In this document: piece after piece, positions 1 to 8,107 of the stretch | How the letters are laid out: each line of letters begins with the position of its first letter | Position numbering within the stretch: position 1 is the first letter of the stretch | Source of the DNA: Amycolatopsis thermalba | GTDB taxonomy: Bacteria > Actinomycetota > Actinomycetes > Mycobacteriales > Pseudonocardiaceae | Length of the DNA stretch: 39,333 nucleotides | NCBI RefSeq assembly: GCF_003385215.1 | Contig: NZ_PQHW01000065.1 | Span: 1 to 39,333, forward strand | Direction of reading: 5' to 3' | Program-made: the position numbers and the translations under genes | The notes under the pieces: generated by a model | The model's input: only the letters and a program-made list of their open reading frames with translations | The model's database searches: none | What the model was told of the DNA's origin: nothing

Positions 1-478
1 CGACCGGCACCGCGGCCACCACCCGCCGCGCCCCCGCCGCCCCCGCGACCGCCACCGCGACCCGCGCGCTCGCCCCGGTCGCCACCCCGTCGTCGACGAC
101 GATCGCCGTCCGTCCCGCCAGCGGCACCGGCGCCCGGCCGGACCGGAACCGGGCGGCGCGACGGTCCAGTTCGGACCGTTCCGCGGCCTCCACCGCGGCC
201 AGCTCCGCCGCGCTGATCCCGAACCGCCGCACCAGATCCGGGTCCACCACCCGCAGCCCGCCCTCGCCGATCGCGCCCAGCGCGAGCTCCGGCTGGAACG
301 GCAGGCCCAGCTTGCGCACCAGGACCACGTCCAGCGGCGCGCCGAGCGCGCGGGCCACCTCCGACGCGACCGGCACGCCCCCGCGCGGAAGCCCCAGCAC
401 CACCGCGTCGCTGCCTCGCCACCGGTCCAGTCGCGCCGCGAGGCGGCGACCGGCGTCCCTCCGGTCGGTGAACGGCAT
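1..478 (-). CDS. Phosphoribosyltransferase-family protein, 3' end outside window
   Basis: The minus-strand frame opens at ATG 478-476 and runs off the left edge, giving about 159 residues. It begins MPFTDRRDAGRRLA. It carries VLGLPRGGVPVASEVA near residues 27-42, VRKLG near 54, and the PRPP-binding loop IVVDDGVATGASA near 130. This layout fits the stand-alone phosphoribosyltransferase-domain proteins of actinobacteria, often annotated only as phosphoribosyltransferase. The substrate cannot be told from sequence. A Shine-Dalgarno GGAGGAGG lies about 8 nt upstream of the ATG and supports this start. The C-terminus is missing because of the window edge, so any fused domain would be invisible. 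Confidence 0.85.
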   Translation of the reverse strand, partial: MPFTDRRDAGRRLAARLDRWRGSDAVVLGLPRGGVPVASEVARALGAPLDVVLVRKLGLPFQPELALGAIGEGGLRVVDPDLVRRFGISAAELAAVEAAERSELDRRAARFRSGRAPVPLAGRTAIVVDDGVATGASARVAVAVAGAAGARRVVAAVPV

Positions 479-509
479 CGGAGTACCTCCTCCGCGAAGT
501 TCTCCGGCG

Positions 510-515
510 ACCGTA
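510..515 (-). promoter_or_regulatory. Possible -10 element for the phosphoribosyltransferase gene
   Basis: TACGGT on the minus strand fits TANNNT. It would give a 5' leader of about 25 nt that contains the GGAGGAGG ribosome site. No clear -35 is seen. The rest of 479-598 shows no gene. Confidence 0.3.
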
Positions 516-598
516 TCGGCGGCGAGGATCCGCGGCGAGAGTCCTAGGGCCCCACTGGGCCGGACGGCGGTACGGGACCCGCCGCGCACCTTCCGTGC

Positions 599-1921
599 TC
601 AGCCGGTGAACTCGCGCCGGATCCCACGCCAGACCTCGTCGTAGCCGGGTTGCCGGTGCGCCGCCGACGCGGCGAAGTCCGTCGTCACCACGGGCCAGCG
701 CGTTTCGAACATGAACGCGAGCGTGTCGTCGATCTTCTGCGGCACCAGTTCCTGCGTGCTGGCCTTGGCGTAGGTGGCGGCGTCCGGGCCGTGCGCCGAC
801 CACATGTTGTGCAGGCTCGCCCCGCCCGGCACGAACCCTTCGGCCTTGGCGTCGTAGACACCCTTGACCAGGCCCATGAACTCGCTCATCACGTTGCGGT
901 GGTACCAGGGCGGGCGGAAGGTGTCCTCGCCGACGAGCCAGCGCGGCGCGAAGACCACGAAGTCCGCATTGGCCTGTCCGGAGAGTTCCGACGGCGAGGT
1001 CAGGACCGTGTAGATCGACGGGTCCGGGTGGTCGTAGCTGACCGTGCCCATCACGTTGAACCGCGCGGTGTCGTACTTGTAGGCGGCGTGGTTGCCGTGC
1101 CAGGCCACGACGTCCAGCGGCGAGTGGTCGTACTCGGCCGCCCACAGCCGCCCGCCGAACTTCTGCACCACCTCGACGGTCGCCTCCCGGTCCTCGAACG
1201 CCGCGACCGGGTACTGGAAGTCGCGCGGGTTGGCCAGGCCGTTGGCGCCGATGGGCCCGAGTTCGGGGAGGGTGAACGGCTGCCCGTAGTTCTCGCACAC
1301 GTATCCGCGCGCGCGGTCGCCGAGCAGGTCGACGCGGAACCGCACACCGCGGCCGATCACCGCGATCTCCCCGGGTTCGACGCGCAGCCTGCCGTATTCG
1401 GTGTGGACCATCAGGCCGCCGAGTTCCGGCACCAGCAGCAGTTCCCCGTCCGCGTCGGCGAAGCAGCGGCCGGTCATCGAGCGGTTGGCGCGGTAGACGT
1501 GGATGCCGATGCCGGCGCGCTGCAGGACGTTGCCGGTCGCGCCGATGGTGTAGAGGCCGTCGACGAAGTCGGCCGGTTCGCCGGGGAAGGGCACCGGGTC
1601 CCAGCGCATCCGGTTCGGGTCCGGCAGGCCGTCGGTCACCGGGGCGCTGCGCAGCGTCGGATGCTCGATCGGGTGAAACGGCGGATGCGCGGCGGAGGGC
1701 CGGATGCGGTAGACCCAGCTGCGCCGGTTGTGGGCGCGCGGTTCGGTGAAGGCGGTGGCGCTGTGCTGCTCGGCGTAGAGCCCGAGCGGCGCGCGCTGCG
1801 GGGAGTTGCGGCCGACCGGCAGGGCGCCGGGGACCGCTTCGCTGTGGTGCTCGTTGCCGAAGCCCGTCAGGTACGCCAGTTCGGTGCCCGCCCGGACGCC
1901 CGGCTCGATCGTGCTCGTCAT
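599..1921 (-). CDS. hgmA: Homogentisate 1,2-dioxygenase
   Basis: This non-haem iron enzyme opens the aromatic ring of homogentisate to maleylacetoacetate in tyrosine and phenylalanine breakdown, in the cytoplasm. The 440-residue protein has the family's full length. Near the C-terminus HRNVMSEF supplies the His and Glu iron ligands (H and E six residues apart), and [16 protein letters not shown] supplies the third ligand region. [14 protein letters not shown] carries the conserved active-site His. The N-terminal [13 protein letters not shown] and [13 protein letters not shown] are also typical. A GTG lies three codons upstream (1930), but GAGGGG is 8 nt before ATG 1921 and only 2 nt before that GTG, so ATG 1921 is preferred. 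No other tyrosine-catabolism gene lies beside it here. Confidence 0.96.
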   Translation of the reverse strand: MTSTIEPGVRAGTELAYLTGFGNEHHSEAVPGALPVGRNSPQRAPLGLYAEQHSATAFTEPRAHNRRSWVYRIRPSAAHPPFHPIEHPTLRSAPVTDGLPDPNRMRWDPVPFPGEPADFVDGLYTIGATGNVLQRAGIGIHVYRANRSMTGRCFADADGELLLVPELGGLMVHTEYGRLRVEPGEIAVIGRGVRFRVDLLGDRARGYVCENYGQPFTLPELGPIGANGLANPRDFQYPVAAFEDREATVEVVQKFGGRLWAAEYDHSPLDVVAWHGNHAAYKYDTARFNVMGTVSYDHPDPSIYTVLTSPSELSGQANADFVVFAPRWLVGEDTFRPPWYHRNVMSEFMGLVKGVYDAKAEGFVPGGASLHNMWSAHGPDAATYAKASTQELVPQKIDDTLAFMFETRWPVVTTDFAASAAHRQPGYDEVWRGIRREFTG

Positions 1922-1956
1922 CGTGCACACCCCTCGTCGGCTGCTGAGCTGACTCC

Positions 1957-1985
1957 AGCGTGGTCGGGCGGCGCACGCGGGTCAA
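1957..1985 (-). promoter_or_regulatory. Possible hgmA promoter
   Basis: On the minus strand TTGACC (1985-1980) is followed after 17 nt by CACGCT (1962-1957). This would start transcription about 30 nt before the hgmA ATG. The -35 is good and the -10 is poor. It lies within about 80 bp of the divergent HNH gene start. Confidence 0.35.
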
Positions 1986-2034
1986 CTTCGGCGGCACCCC
2001 AGGATCATGGCGCTCCGGCGGCGGGAGGGTTGCG

Positions 2035-2634
2035 GTGAGGACGACGAGCGGGAACGCGGCCGGCTACCCCGATGCGCTCGACGACCTGGTCCGGGCACTC
2101 ATCCGGCGCGATCGCGCGGCGGCGGACGCGCGGATGGCCGCCATCGCCGAGCGGCTCCGGCCGCCCGTCCACCGGCGGACACCCTCGGTCCGCGCCCGGG
2201 CCGGGATCTTCGAGCGCGACCGCTACCAGTGCCGCTACTGCGGCGTCCGGACCGTCCTCACGCCCGTCATGCGCCTGGTGTCGGCCGCGTACCCGCGGGA
2301 GTTCCCGTACCACCGGAACTGGAAGGCCGGCGAAGTGCACCCGGCCGTCGAGACGATCTCGGCCACCCACGACCACGTCGATCCGGTGACCCGGGGCGGC
2401 GACCCGCTCGATCCGGCCAACATCGTCACCGCCTGCTGGGTGTGCAACAGCGCGAAGGGGAACCTGCCGCTGGACGCGCTGGGGTGGACGCTGCGGGACC
2501 CGGCCGACGACGGCTGGCACGGTCTGGCCGACCGCTACGCCGACCTGTGGGACTCCCTCGGCCGGCCGCCCCTGGGCCCGGACGAGGCGCACTGGCTGTC
2601 GGTCACCCGGCGGCTCTACCCGCGCCCGTCCTGA
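2035..2634 (+). CDS. HNH endonuclease-like protein
   Basis: The protein has about 199 residues with an HNH/ββα-metal fold in its middle. RDRYQCRYCG gives the first CxxC zinc pair. HDHVDPVTRGGDPLDPANIV supplies the DH catalytic motif and the Asn, and TACWVCNSAKGN gives the second CxxC. Stand-alone HNH proteins of this type are common in actinobacteria and mostly uncharacterised. Roles in DNA cleavage or repair are family-level guesses. GTG 2035 is chosen because GGAGGG (2024-2029) precedes it. The frame stays open upstream to 1960, but no ribosome site supports an earlier start. No restriction-modification partner is adjacent. Confidence 0.8.
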   Translation: MRTTSGNAAGYPDALDDLVRALIRRDRAAADARMAAIAERLRPPVHRRTPSVRARAGIFERDRYQCRYCGVRTVLTPVMRLVSAAYPREFPYHRNWKAGEVHPAVETISATHDHVDPVTRGGDPLDPANIVTACWVCNSAKGNLPLDALGWTLRDPADDGWHGLADRYADLWDSLGRPPLGPDEAHWLSVTRRLYPRPS

Positions 2635-2681
2635 GCGGTGCGGCGGAATCCGCTCCGCGATCATCGCGCGGGGGCCGCGGT

Positions 2682-2687
2682 TACAGT
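2682..2687 (+). promoter_or_regulatory. -10 element, probable leaderless start of the carboxylesterase
   Basis: TACAGT ends 6 nt before GTG 2694, so the transcript would begin at or next to the start codon. No Shine-Dalgarno sequence is present upstream. Confidence 0.5.
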
Positions 2688-2693
2688 GGTGGT

Positions 2694-4025
2694 GTGGACA
2701 CCGTGGTGGCCGCCGGGGGCGGCAAGCTTCGCGGATTCGTCACGGCCGATGGCCTGGCCGAGTTCCGCGGCATCCCGTTCGCCCGCGCGCCCCGGTTCGC
2801 CCCGCCCGAGCCCGCCGAGCCGTGGACCGGGGTGCGCGACGCCATCCGCCACGGCCCGGTCAGCCCCCAGCCGCCGGTGCGGCCGGACGGGGTCATGGGC
2901 GTCCCGGCGGACGTGCCGGGCCAGGACGAGGACTGCCTCAACCTCACCGTGATCACGCCCGCCGCCGACGATCGCAAGCGGCCAGTCATGGTGTGGCTGC
3001 ACGGCGGCGCGTACGTCACCGGGGCGAACTCGTTCGGGTTCTACGGTGGACACCGGCTGGTGGCCGAGGGCGACGTGGTGTTCGTGGCGCCCAACTACCG
3101 GCTCGGCGCGCTCGGCTACCTGCGCCTGCCCGGGGTCTCGCCGGGCAACCTCGGCCTGCTGGACCAGTTCGCCGCGCTGCGGTGGGTCCGGGAGAACGCG
3201 GCGGCCTTCGGCGGCAACCCGGACGACGTCACCGTGTTCGGGCAGTCGGCGGGGGCGCATTCGATCGCGTGCCTGATGGCGCTGCCGGAGGCGCGGGGCC
3301 TGTTCCGGCGGGCGATCCTGCAGAGCGCGCCGCTGGGCCTGCAGCTCGCCGGCCCCCGCAGCGCCGCGCGCACGGCGCGGTTGTTCACCGCCGCGCTGCG
3401 CGGGGATCCGCGGACGGCCCCGGTGGCGGAGATCCTGCGCGCCCAGAACGACACGATCGTCAAGGCCGCCGGGCCGGGCGGGCTGTACTCGGTGCCGCTG
3501 TTCTGCCCGGTCGCCGACGCGCCGCCGCTGCCGAGCGTGACGCACTGGCTGTCGCAGCGGGCGCGGTTCGCCCCGGACGTGGACGTGCTGATCGGCACCA
3601 CGGCGGCCGAGATGAACTCGTTCCTCACCGGCAAGCCGGGATTCGCCCACCTGGAACGGTTCCCGGTCACCGCGCGCGGGGTGGCGGCGGTGAAGGCCGG
3701 CATCACGCGGTGGATGTTCGGGGCCCCCTCGCGGGCCTTCGCCGACCAGCTCGCCGCGCGGGGCGGGCGGGTCTACAGCTACGTGTTCGACTGGGGCGCG
3801 CCGGATTCGCCGTACGGCGCCGGGCACTGCGTGGACCTGCCGTTCCTGCTCGGCGACGAGACGGCGTGGCGGGCGGCGCCGATGCTGGCCGGCGCCGAGT
3901 GGACGACACTGACCGAACTGGGCCGCGAGCTACGCGCGGCGTGGTTGTCCTTCGCCCGCACCGGCACCCCGTCGCCGGGATGGCCGCGGCACACGCCGAA
4001 GCGCGCCCCGCACCGGCTCCCCTGA
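2694..4025 (+). CDS. Type-B carboxylesterase
   Basis: This is an alpha/beta hydrolase of the carboxylesterase/para-nitrobenzyl esterase family, expected to cleave carboxylic esters. VKGPLGFV-like family opening is represented here by GKLRGFVTADGLAEFRGIPFA near residue 10. VMVWLHGGAYVTGAN carries the oxyanion-hole HGG. VTVFGQSAGAHS contains the nucleophile Ser in GQSAG. The acid is probably the Glu in TTAAEMNSF and the catalytic His is in GAGHCVDLPFLLG. At 443 residues it is shorter than the roughly 500 usual for the family. No signal peptide is obvious. The start is GTG 2694 because of the TACAGT hexamer just upstream and the conserved N-terminus. The substrate is not predictable. Confidence 0.88.
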   Translation: MDTVVAAGGGKLRGFVTADGLAEFRGIPFARAPRFAPPEPAEPWTGVRDAIRHGPVSPQPPVRPDGVMGVPADVPGQDEDCLNLTVITPAADDRKRPVMVWLHGGAYVTGANSFGFYGGHRLVAEGDVVFVAPNYRLGALGYLRLPGVSPGNLGLLDQFAALRWVRENAAAFGGNPDDVTVFGQSAGAHSIACLMALPEARGLFRRAILQSAPLGLQLAGPRSAARTARLFTAALRGDPRTAPVAEILRAQNDTIVKAAGPGGLYSVPLFCPVADAPPLPSVTHWLSQRARFAPDVDVLIGTTAAEMNSFLTGKPGFAHLERFPVTARGVAAVKAGITRWMFGAPSRAFADQLAARGGRVYSYVFDWGAPDSPYGAGHCVDLPFLLGDETAWRAAPMLAGAEWTTLTELGRELRAAWLSFARTGTPSPGWPRHTPKRAPHRLP

Positions 4026-4029
4026 CTGC

Positions 4030-4220
4030 GCGAGTCCCACGCTCCCACCCGCGAGTCCCACGTACACGCCCGCGAGTTCCACGTTCGCGCCCGCGAGTTC
4101 CACGTTCGCGCCCGCGAGTTCCGCACTGCGCCTCGCCAACGGCGGCCTGCTGGCCGCGCCCGGGCGGGCAACTCGCGCGCCCGGGCGGGCAACTCGCGCG
4201 CCCGAGCGTGGGACTCGCGG
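4030..4220. repeat. 21-bp repeat array, five direct copies facing three inverted copies
   Basis: Five contiguous 21-bp units start at 4030, 4051, 4072, 4093 and 4114. Each opens with GCGAGT followed by CCCAC or TCCAC (the last has TCCGC). After a GC-rich spacer (4135-4157), three more 21-bp units at 4158, 4179 and 4200 carry the same motif on the opposite strand, with ACTCGC near the end of each. The block fills the space between the convergent carboxylesterase and PAC2 genes and could fold into a long hairpin, so it may end transcription from both sides. Because 21 is a multiple of three, it also leaves open frames coding for heptad-like repeats. These are judged non-coding. Confidence 0.85.
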
Positions 4221-4227
4221 GCCGGGC

Positions 4228-5133
4228 TCAGTCGCGGCGGTCCTGTTCGGCCAGGAAGCGTTCGAACTCCGCGCCGAGCTCCTCGGCGGTCGGCATCGCG
4301 CTCTCGTCGGCCAGCAGGGTCTTCTTCCCGTCCATCGCCTCGACGAACAGGTCGTACTGCCGCTCCAGCGCGTGCACGACGTCGGCCACCTCGTCGGATT
4401 CGGCCACCTGCCGGGCGATCTCGGCGTCCGTGCGGCGGGAGGCCGCCCGCAGCGCCTCGTCCGGCAGGGACAGGCCCGCCAGCCGCGTGATCGAGCCCAG
4501 CACGGTCAGCGCCGCCGCCGGGTAGCGGGACTGCGCCAGGTAGTGCGGCACGTGCGCGGCGAACCCGTCGGCGTCGTGCCCGGCCTCGCCGAGCCGGAAC
4601 TCGGTCAGGTTCAGCGCGCTGCCCGGCACCTCCAGCCGGTTGAGCACCGGCTCGTAGTCACCGATCAGCTCGCGCCGGGTCGCGTGCGCGGTCACGCCGA
4701 GCGGGCGCGTGTGCGGCGCGCCCATCGGGATCCCGTGGAACGACACGGTCATCCGCACGTCCCACCGCTCCACCAGCGTCCGCACCGCGGCGGCGTAGCG
4801 CTCCCACATCGCGTCCGGCTCCGGGCCGCTCAGCAACAGGAACGGCGTGCCGACCTCGTCGTGGAACAGCCGCACCGCCAGCTCTGGTGTGTCGTAGCTC
4901 TCCCAGCGGTCGGTGTCGAACGTCATCACCGGCCGCCGCGCGCGGTAGTCGATCAGCCGGTCCACGTCGAACCGGGCCACCACCCGGCTGTCCCAGTTCG
5001 CCTTGAGGTGCTCGCTGACCAGCGCCCCCGCCTGGCCGGCATCCATGAAGCCGTCGAGCTGGTGCAACAGCACCGCCCCGCTCAACTCCGGGAGCTCCGA
5101 GTCCACCTCGTAGAGATCCGTCGGATCGAACAC
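4228..5133 (-). CDS. PAC2-family protein
   Basis: The protein has about 301 residues and resembles the actinobacterial PAC2 (proteasome assembly chaperone 2-like) family. It starts VFDPTDLYEVDSELPEL and continues with LLHQLDGFMDAGQAG, a motif typical of that family. VTVSFHGIPMGAPHTRP lies in the middle and an acidic helical tail follows. In mycobacteria similar proteins are linked to the proteasome or are uncharacterised, so a precise function is not claimed. The frame stays open to GTG 5172. However, AGGAGG at about 5138-5143 sits 5 nt before GTG 5133 and 2 nt before GTG 5136, so 5133 is preferred. No proteasome gene is nearby. Confidence 0.78.
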   Translation of the reverse strand: MFDPTDLYEVDSELPELSGAVLLHQLDGFMDAGQAGALVSEHLKANWDSRVVARFDVDRLIDYRARRPVMTFDTDRWESYDTPELAVRLFHDEVGTPFLLLSGPEPDAMWERYAAAVRTLVERWDVRMTVSFHGIPMGAPHTRPLGVTAHATRRELIGDYEPVLNRLEVPGSALNLTEFRLGEAGHDADGFAAHVPHYLAQSRYPAAALTVLGSITRLAGLSLPDEALRAASRRTDAEIARQVAESDEVADVVHALERQYDLFVEAMDGKKTLLADESAMPTAEELGAEFERFLAEQDRRD

Positions 5134-5174
5134 CACAGCCTCCTGCCTGTTCCGGGCACCTCTCCTCGACACTC

Positions 5175-5180
5175 AACGTA
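5175..5180 (-). promoter_or_regulatory. Possible -10 element for the PAC2 gene
   Basis: TACGTT on the minus strand would give a leader of about 35-40 nt containing AGGAGG. No convincing -35 is seen. Confidence 0.3.
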
Positions 5181-5274
5181 GCGAGGGCCGAGATCCATCC
5201 CATCGAAGGGTTTCGTTCCACCGGGTTACTGCGCCACTCGGGCGAAACCGGTTAAGAACGGTGTTCAGGGATGC

Positions 5275-5280
5275 TAGGTT
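5275..5280 (+). promoter_or_regulatory. Possible -10 element of the terpenoid operon
   Basis: TAGGTT fits TANNNT and would give a leader of about 60 nt before the cyclase ATG. The -35 region (around 5252-5258, GTTAAGAA) is a weak match. It is the only candidate promoter seen between the divergent PAC2 gene and the operon. Confidence 0.35.
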
Positions 5281-5347
5281 GGATCTCTCCGTCACGGCCG
5301 GTACACCGAGCGTGATCAACGTGCCGCTGGACCACGAGGGACCGCCC

Positions 5348-6874
5348 ATGACCGCCGACCTGGCCGAGCACGCGCACCACCTGCTGCGCGCCATGGTCAC
5401 CGATCCGTACGGGGACTTCTCCCCGTCGGTGTACGAAACCGCCCGTCTCGTCACGCTCCTGCCCGGACTGCCCGGGCACGCCGGCCGCGTCGCGTTCCTG
5501 CTCGACCGACCTGCCGCCGACGGCGGCTGGGGCGGGCCGGAGGGCTACGGTCTGCTCCCGACGCTGAGCGCCACCGAGGGCCTGCTGACCGAGTTCCGCC
5601 GCACCGGCGCCCCGGCGATCGCGGCCGCCGCGGAGCACGGGCTGCGGGCGCTGTCCACGCGGTGGGGCCCGGACCTGCGGGTCCGCCTCCCGGACACGGT
5701 CGCGGTCGAGATCCTGGTGCCGTCGCTGGTGTCCGCGCTCAACGCGCACCTGGACGCGCTGGCGGCCGACGGCGTCGTGCTCACCGGCGGCCGCCGCCTG
5801 CCGCACCCCGAGGGCACGCACCCGGCCCTGCTGCACGAATTGCGCCGGCTGGCCGAGGACGGGCGGGCGCTGCCGGACAAGATCCTGCACTCGCTGGAGG
5901 CGCTGGGGCCGGCCGCGCGCAACGTCGGCTCCGCCCCCGGCGAGAACGGGCTGGGCTGCTCCCCCGCCGCCACCGCGGCCTGGCTCGGCGGCGAGGGCGG
6001 CGCCCACCCCGGCCTGCGGTACCTGGAGAACGTCCAGGCGCGCCACGGCGGAGCGGTGCCGGTCGCCGCGCCGCTGACGGTGTTCGAACGCTCCTGGGTG
6101 CTGTCCACGTTCGCCGACGCGGGCCTGGCGGTGACCGTCCCGGACGAGGTGCTCGACGACCTGGCCGCGGAGATCGGCCCGCACGGCCTCGCGGGCGGGG
6201 CGGGCCTGCCGCCGGACGCCGACGACACCTCCACCGCCCTGTACGCGCTGGCGGCGCAGGGCCGGCCGCATCCGCTGGACTGCCTGCGGGAGTACTACGT
6301 GGACGGTCACTTCTGCACCTACCCGGACGAGCGCACGCCGTCGGTGACCACGAACGCCCACGTGCTGCAGGCGCTCTGCGCGCACGGACCGTCCGAAGTG
6401 GCCGGACGGGTCGCCGCGTGGATCGGGGACCAGCAGCACCCGGACGGCAGCTGGACCGACAAGTGGCACGCCTCCCCGTACTACGCGACCGCGCGGTGCT
6501 TCCTCGCGCTGGCGGGCAGCGGGCGCGGCGCGACGGCCCGCGCCCGGGCGCTGCGGTGGATCGCGGCGACGCAGCGGCCGGACGGCTCGTGGGGCCGCTG
6601 GCAGGGCACGTTCGAGGAAACCGCCTACGCCGTCCAGGTCCTGGCCCGCGCCGGGGAGCCGTGGGCGGACGAGGCCGCCGCGCGCGGCTGCGTGTTCCTG
6701 CTGTCCTGGCCGGACACCGCGCATCCCCCGCTGTGGCACGACAAGGACCTGTACACCCCGGGCCGGATCGTGCGCGCGGAGGGGATCGCCGCGCTGCACC
6801 TGGCCCGCCGCCGGCCGCGGGTCGCGGCGCTGCTGGCGCGGCTCGAGCCGGCACCGGCCGAGCGGACGGCGTGA
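5348..6874 (+). CDS. Class II (DXDD) terpene cyclase, probable diterpene cyclase
   Basis: The 508-residue protein belongs to the class II terpene cyclase/prenyltransferase-like alpha-barrel superfamily. Its DXDD acid motif is DADD at residues 290-293, which protonates an isoprenoid double bond to start cyclisation with the diphosphate kept. CSPAATAAWL near 204-213 is a family motif. Two QW-like motifs, HPDGSWTDKW and RPDGSWGRWQ, lie in the C-terminal third. No class I DDXXD/NSE signature is seen. Length and motifs match bacterial diterpene cyclases such as ent-copalyl diphosphate synthases or the halimadienyl (tuberculosinyl) diphosphate synthase, rather than longer squalene-hopene cyclases. 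ATG 5348 is chosen for GAGGGA 5 nt upstream. The stop TGA abuts the P450 ATG, so the two are co-transcribed. The exact product skeleton cannot be read from sequence. Confidence 0.86.
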   Translation: MTADLAEHAHHLLRAMVTDPYGDFSPSVYETARLVTLLPGLPGHAGRVAFLLDRPAADGGWGGPEGYGLLPTLSATEGLLTEFRRTGAPAIAAAAEHGLRALSTRWGPDLRVRLPDTVAVEILVPSLVSALNAHLDALAADGVVLTGGRRLPHPEGTHPALLHELRRLAEDGRALPDKILHSLEALGPAARNVGSAPGENGLGCSPAATAAWLGGEGGAHPGLRYLENVQARHGGAVPVAAPLTVFERSWVLSTFADAGLAVTVPDEVLDDLAAEIGPHGLAGGAGLPPDADDTSTALYALAAQGRPHPLDCLREYYVDGHFCTYPDERTPSVTTNAHVLQALCAHGPSEVAGRVAAWIGDQQHPDGSWTDKWHASPYYATARCFLALAGSGRGATARARALRWIAATQRPDGSWGRWQGTFEETAYAVQVLARAGEPWADEAAARGCVFLLSWPDTAHPPLWHDKDLYTPGRIVRAEGIAALHLARRRPRVAALLARLEPAPAERTA

Positions 6875-8107
6875 ATGAACCGGGTGGAACTCGCGCTCGC
6901 CGCCGCACCGCTGCGGTTCCTCGACGCGCACGCCGACGACCCGGCCGCGATGCTGGACGTGCGCACCGGCCCGGCGCCGAAGATCCTGGTGTGGCACCAC
7001 GAAGCGCTCACGGCGCTGTTCCGGCAGGACCCGCGCCTGCGGCACCCGGGCAGCCGCTCGCTCGCCCCGCTGCTGGGGCCGAAGTCGATGCTGTGGGCCG
7101 ACGGCGCGCGCCACGCGGCGTACCGCAAGCTGCTCGGCGCACCGCTGCGCGGACGGCGGTTGCGGGCCTATCACGGCCTCATCGCGCAGGCGGCCGCCGC
7201 GGCGATCGACACGCTCGACACCGGCACGGTGTTCGGCCTGGCGGCGTGGACGCGGCGGCTCGCGCTGGACATCGTCGCGCGGATCATCCTGGGTGAGGCG
7301 GATCCGGCGCTGCTGCGCGATGTCACGGCGTGGCTGGACCACGCGCTGGGGTCGCGCCGCCGCGCACTGGCCCACCGGTTCCTGCGCGGCGGCCTGCCCG
7401 CATCGGGCGCGGAGCTGGACGCGCGGCTGGTCGCCGCCGCGAAGGCGGATCCGCGGAACCTGGTGTCGCCGCTGCTGACCGGGCACGGCGGGCTCGGCGC
7501 GGTGCCGGACGACGAGCTGCGCGACCAGGTGGTGTCGCTGCTGTTCGCCGGGCACGAGACGACCGCGTCGGCGACCGCGTGGACGCTGTACTGGCTCACG
7601 CGCCGGGCCGACCTGCGCGAGGCCGTGCTGTCCGAACTGGCCGCCACCACCGGCGACGGTTCCGATCCGGCGGAGGTCCCGGTGCTGCAGGCGGTGATCT
7701 CCGAGGTGCTGCGGCTGCACCCGCCGGTCGAGGTCGCCGGGAACCGGGCGCTGCCGGAGACGGCAGAGCTGCTCGGCCGGACACTGCCCGCCGGGACCGT
7801 GCTCACCCCCGCGATCTACCTGGCGCACCACCGGTCCGAGTACTTCCCGTCCCCGCACACCTTCGACCCCGGCCGGTTCCTGGGCCGCCGCGGCGTGCCC
7901 GAGGGCTACCTTCCCTTCGGCGGCGGCACCCGGTTCTGCCTGGGCAGCCAGCTCGGGCAGCTGGAGATCCGGATGATCACCACCGCCCTGCTGCGCCGCC
8001 GCGCGCTGCGGTGCGTCAACCCGCGGGCCGGGGTGGCGAAGCTCCGCGGGCACGCGATGGCGCCGTCGGCCCGGCTGCGCGTGGAAGTGGTGGCGTGCCG
8101 GGACTGA
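6875..8107 (+). CDS. Cytochrome P450, probable terpenoid-tailoring enzyme
   Basis: This 410-residue P450 has all the key motifs. The oxygen-binding I-helix AGHETT is at 225-230, the ExxR pair is E277/R280, and PFGGGTRFCLG holds the haem-ligand Cys355. No membrane anchor is seen, as is normal for soluble bacterial P450s that take electrons from ferredoxin. No ferredoxin or reductase gene is in the window. The ATG follows the cyclase stop directly (TGAATG), and the next gene overlaps its end by 13 bp. Its likely role is oxidation of the cyclase product, inferred from position. The AGHETT-type I-helix and general layout recall CYP110/CYP51-like bacterial families, but the subfamily cannot be assigned by eye. 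Confidence 0.93.
   Translation: MNRVELALAAAPLRFLDAHADDPAAMLDVRTGPAPKILVWHHEALTALFRQDPRLRHPGSRSLAPLLGPKSMLWADGARHAAYRKLLGAPLRGRRLRAYHGLIAQAAAAAIDTLDTGTVFGLAAWTRRLALDIVARIILGEADPALLRDVTAWLDHALGSRRRALAHRFLRGGLPASGAELDARLVAAAKADPRNLVSPLLTGHGGLGAVPDDELRDQVVSLLFAGHETTASATAWTLYWLTRRADLREAVLSELAATTGDGSDPAEVPVLQAVISEVLRLHPPVEVAGNRALPETAELLGRTLPAGTVLTPAIYLAHHRSEYFPSPHTFDPGRFLGRRGVPEGYLPFGGGTRFCLGSQLGQLEIRMITTALLRRRALRCVNPRAGVAKLRGHAMAPSARLRVEVVACRD

Noticed and set aside
650-2038. Long plus-strand frame antisense to hgmA.
   Set aside because: It is explained by the strong third-position GC of hgmA and has no recognisable domain.
3930-4192. Minus-strand frames through the 21-bp array coding for a heptad-like repeat (ELAGANV).
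   Set aside because: A 21-bp repeat keeps every frame open. There is no ribosome site, and the repeats reverse orientation midway, so coding is unlikely.
5252-8053. A 933-codon minus-strand frame antisense to the cyclase and P450.
   Set aside because: It has shadow composition with no domain. The plus-strand genes have full motif sets.
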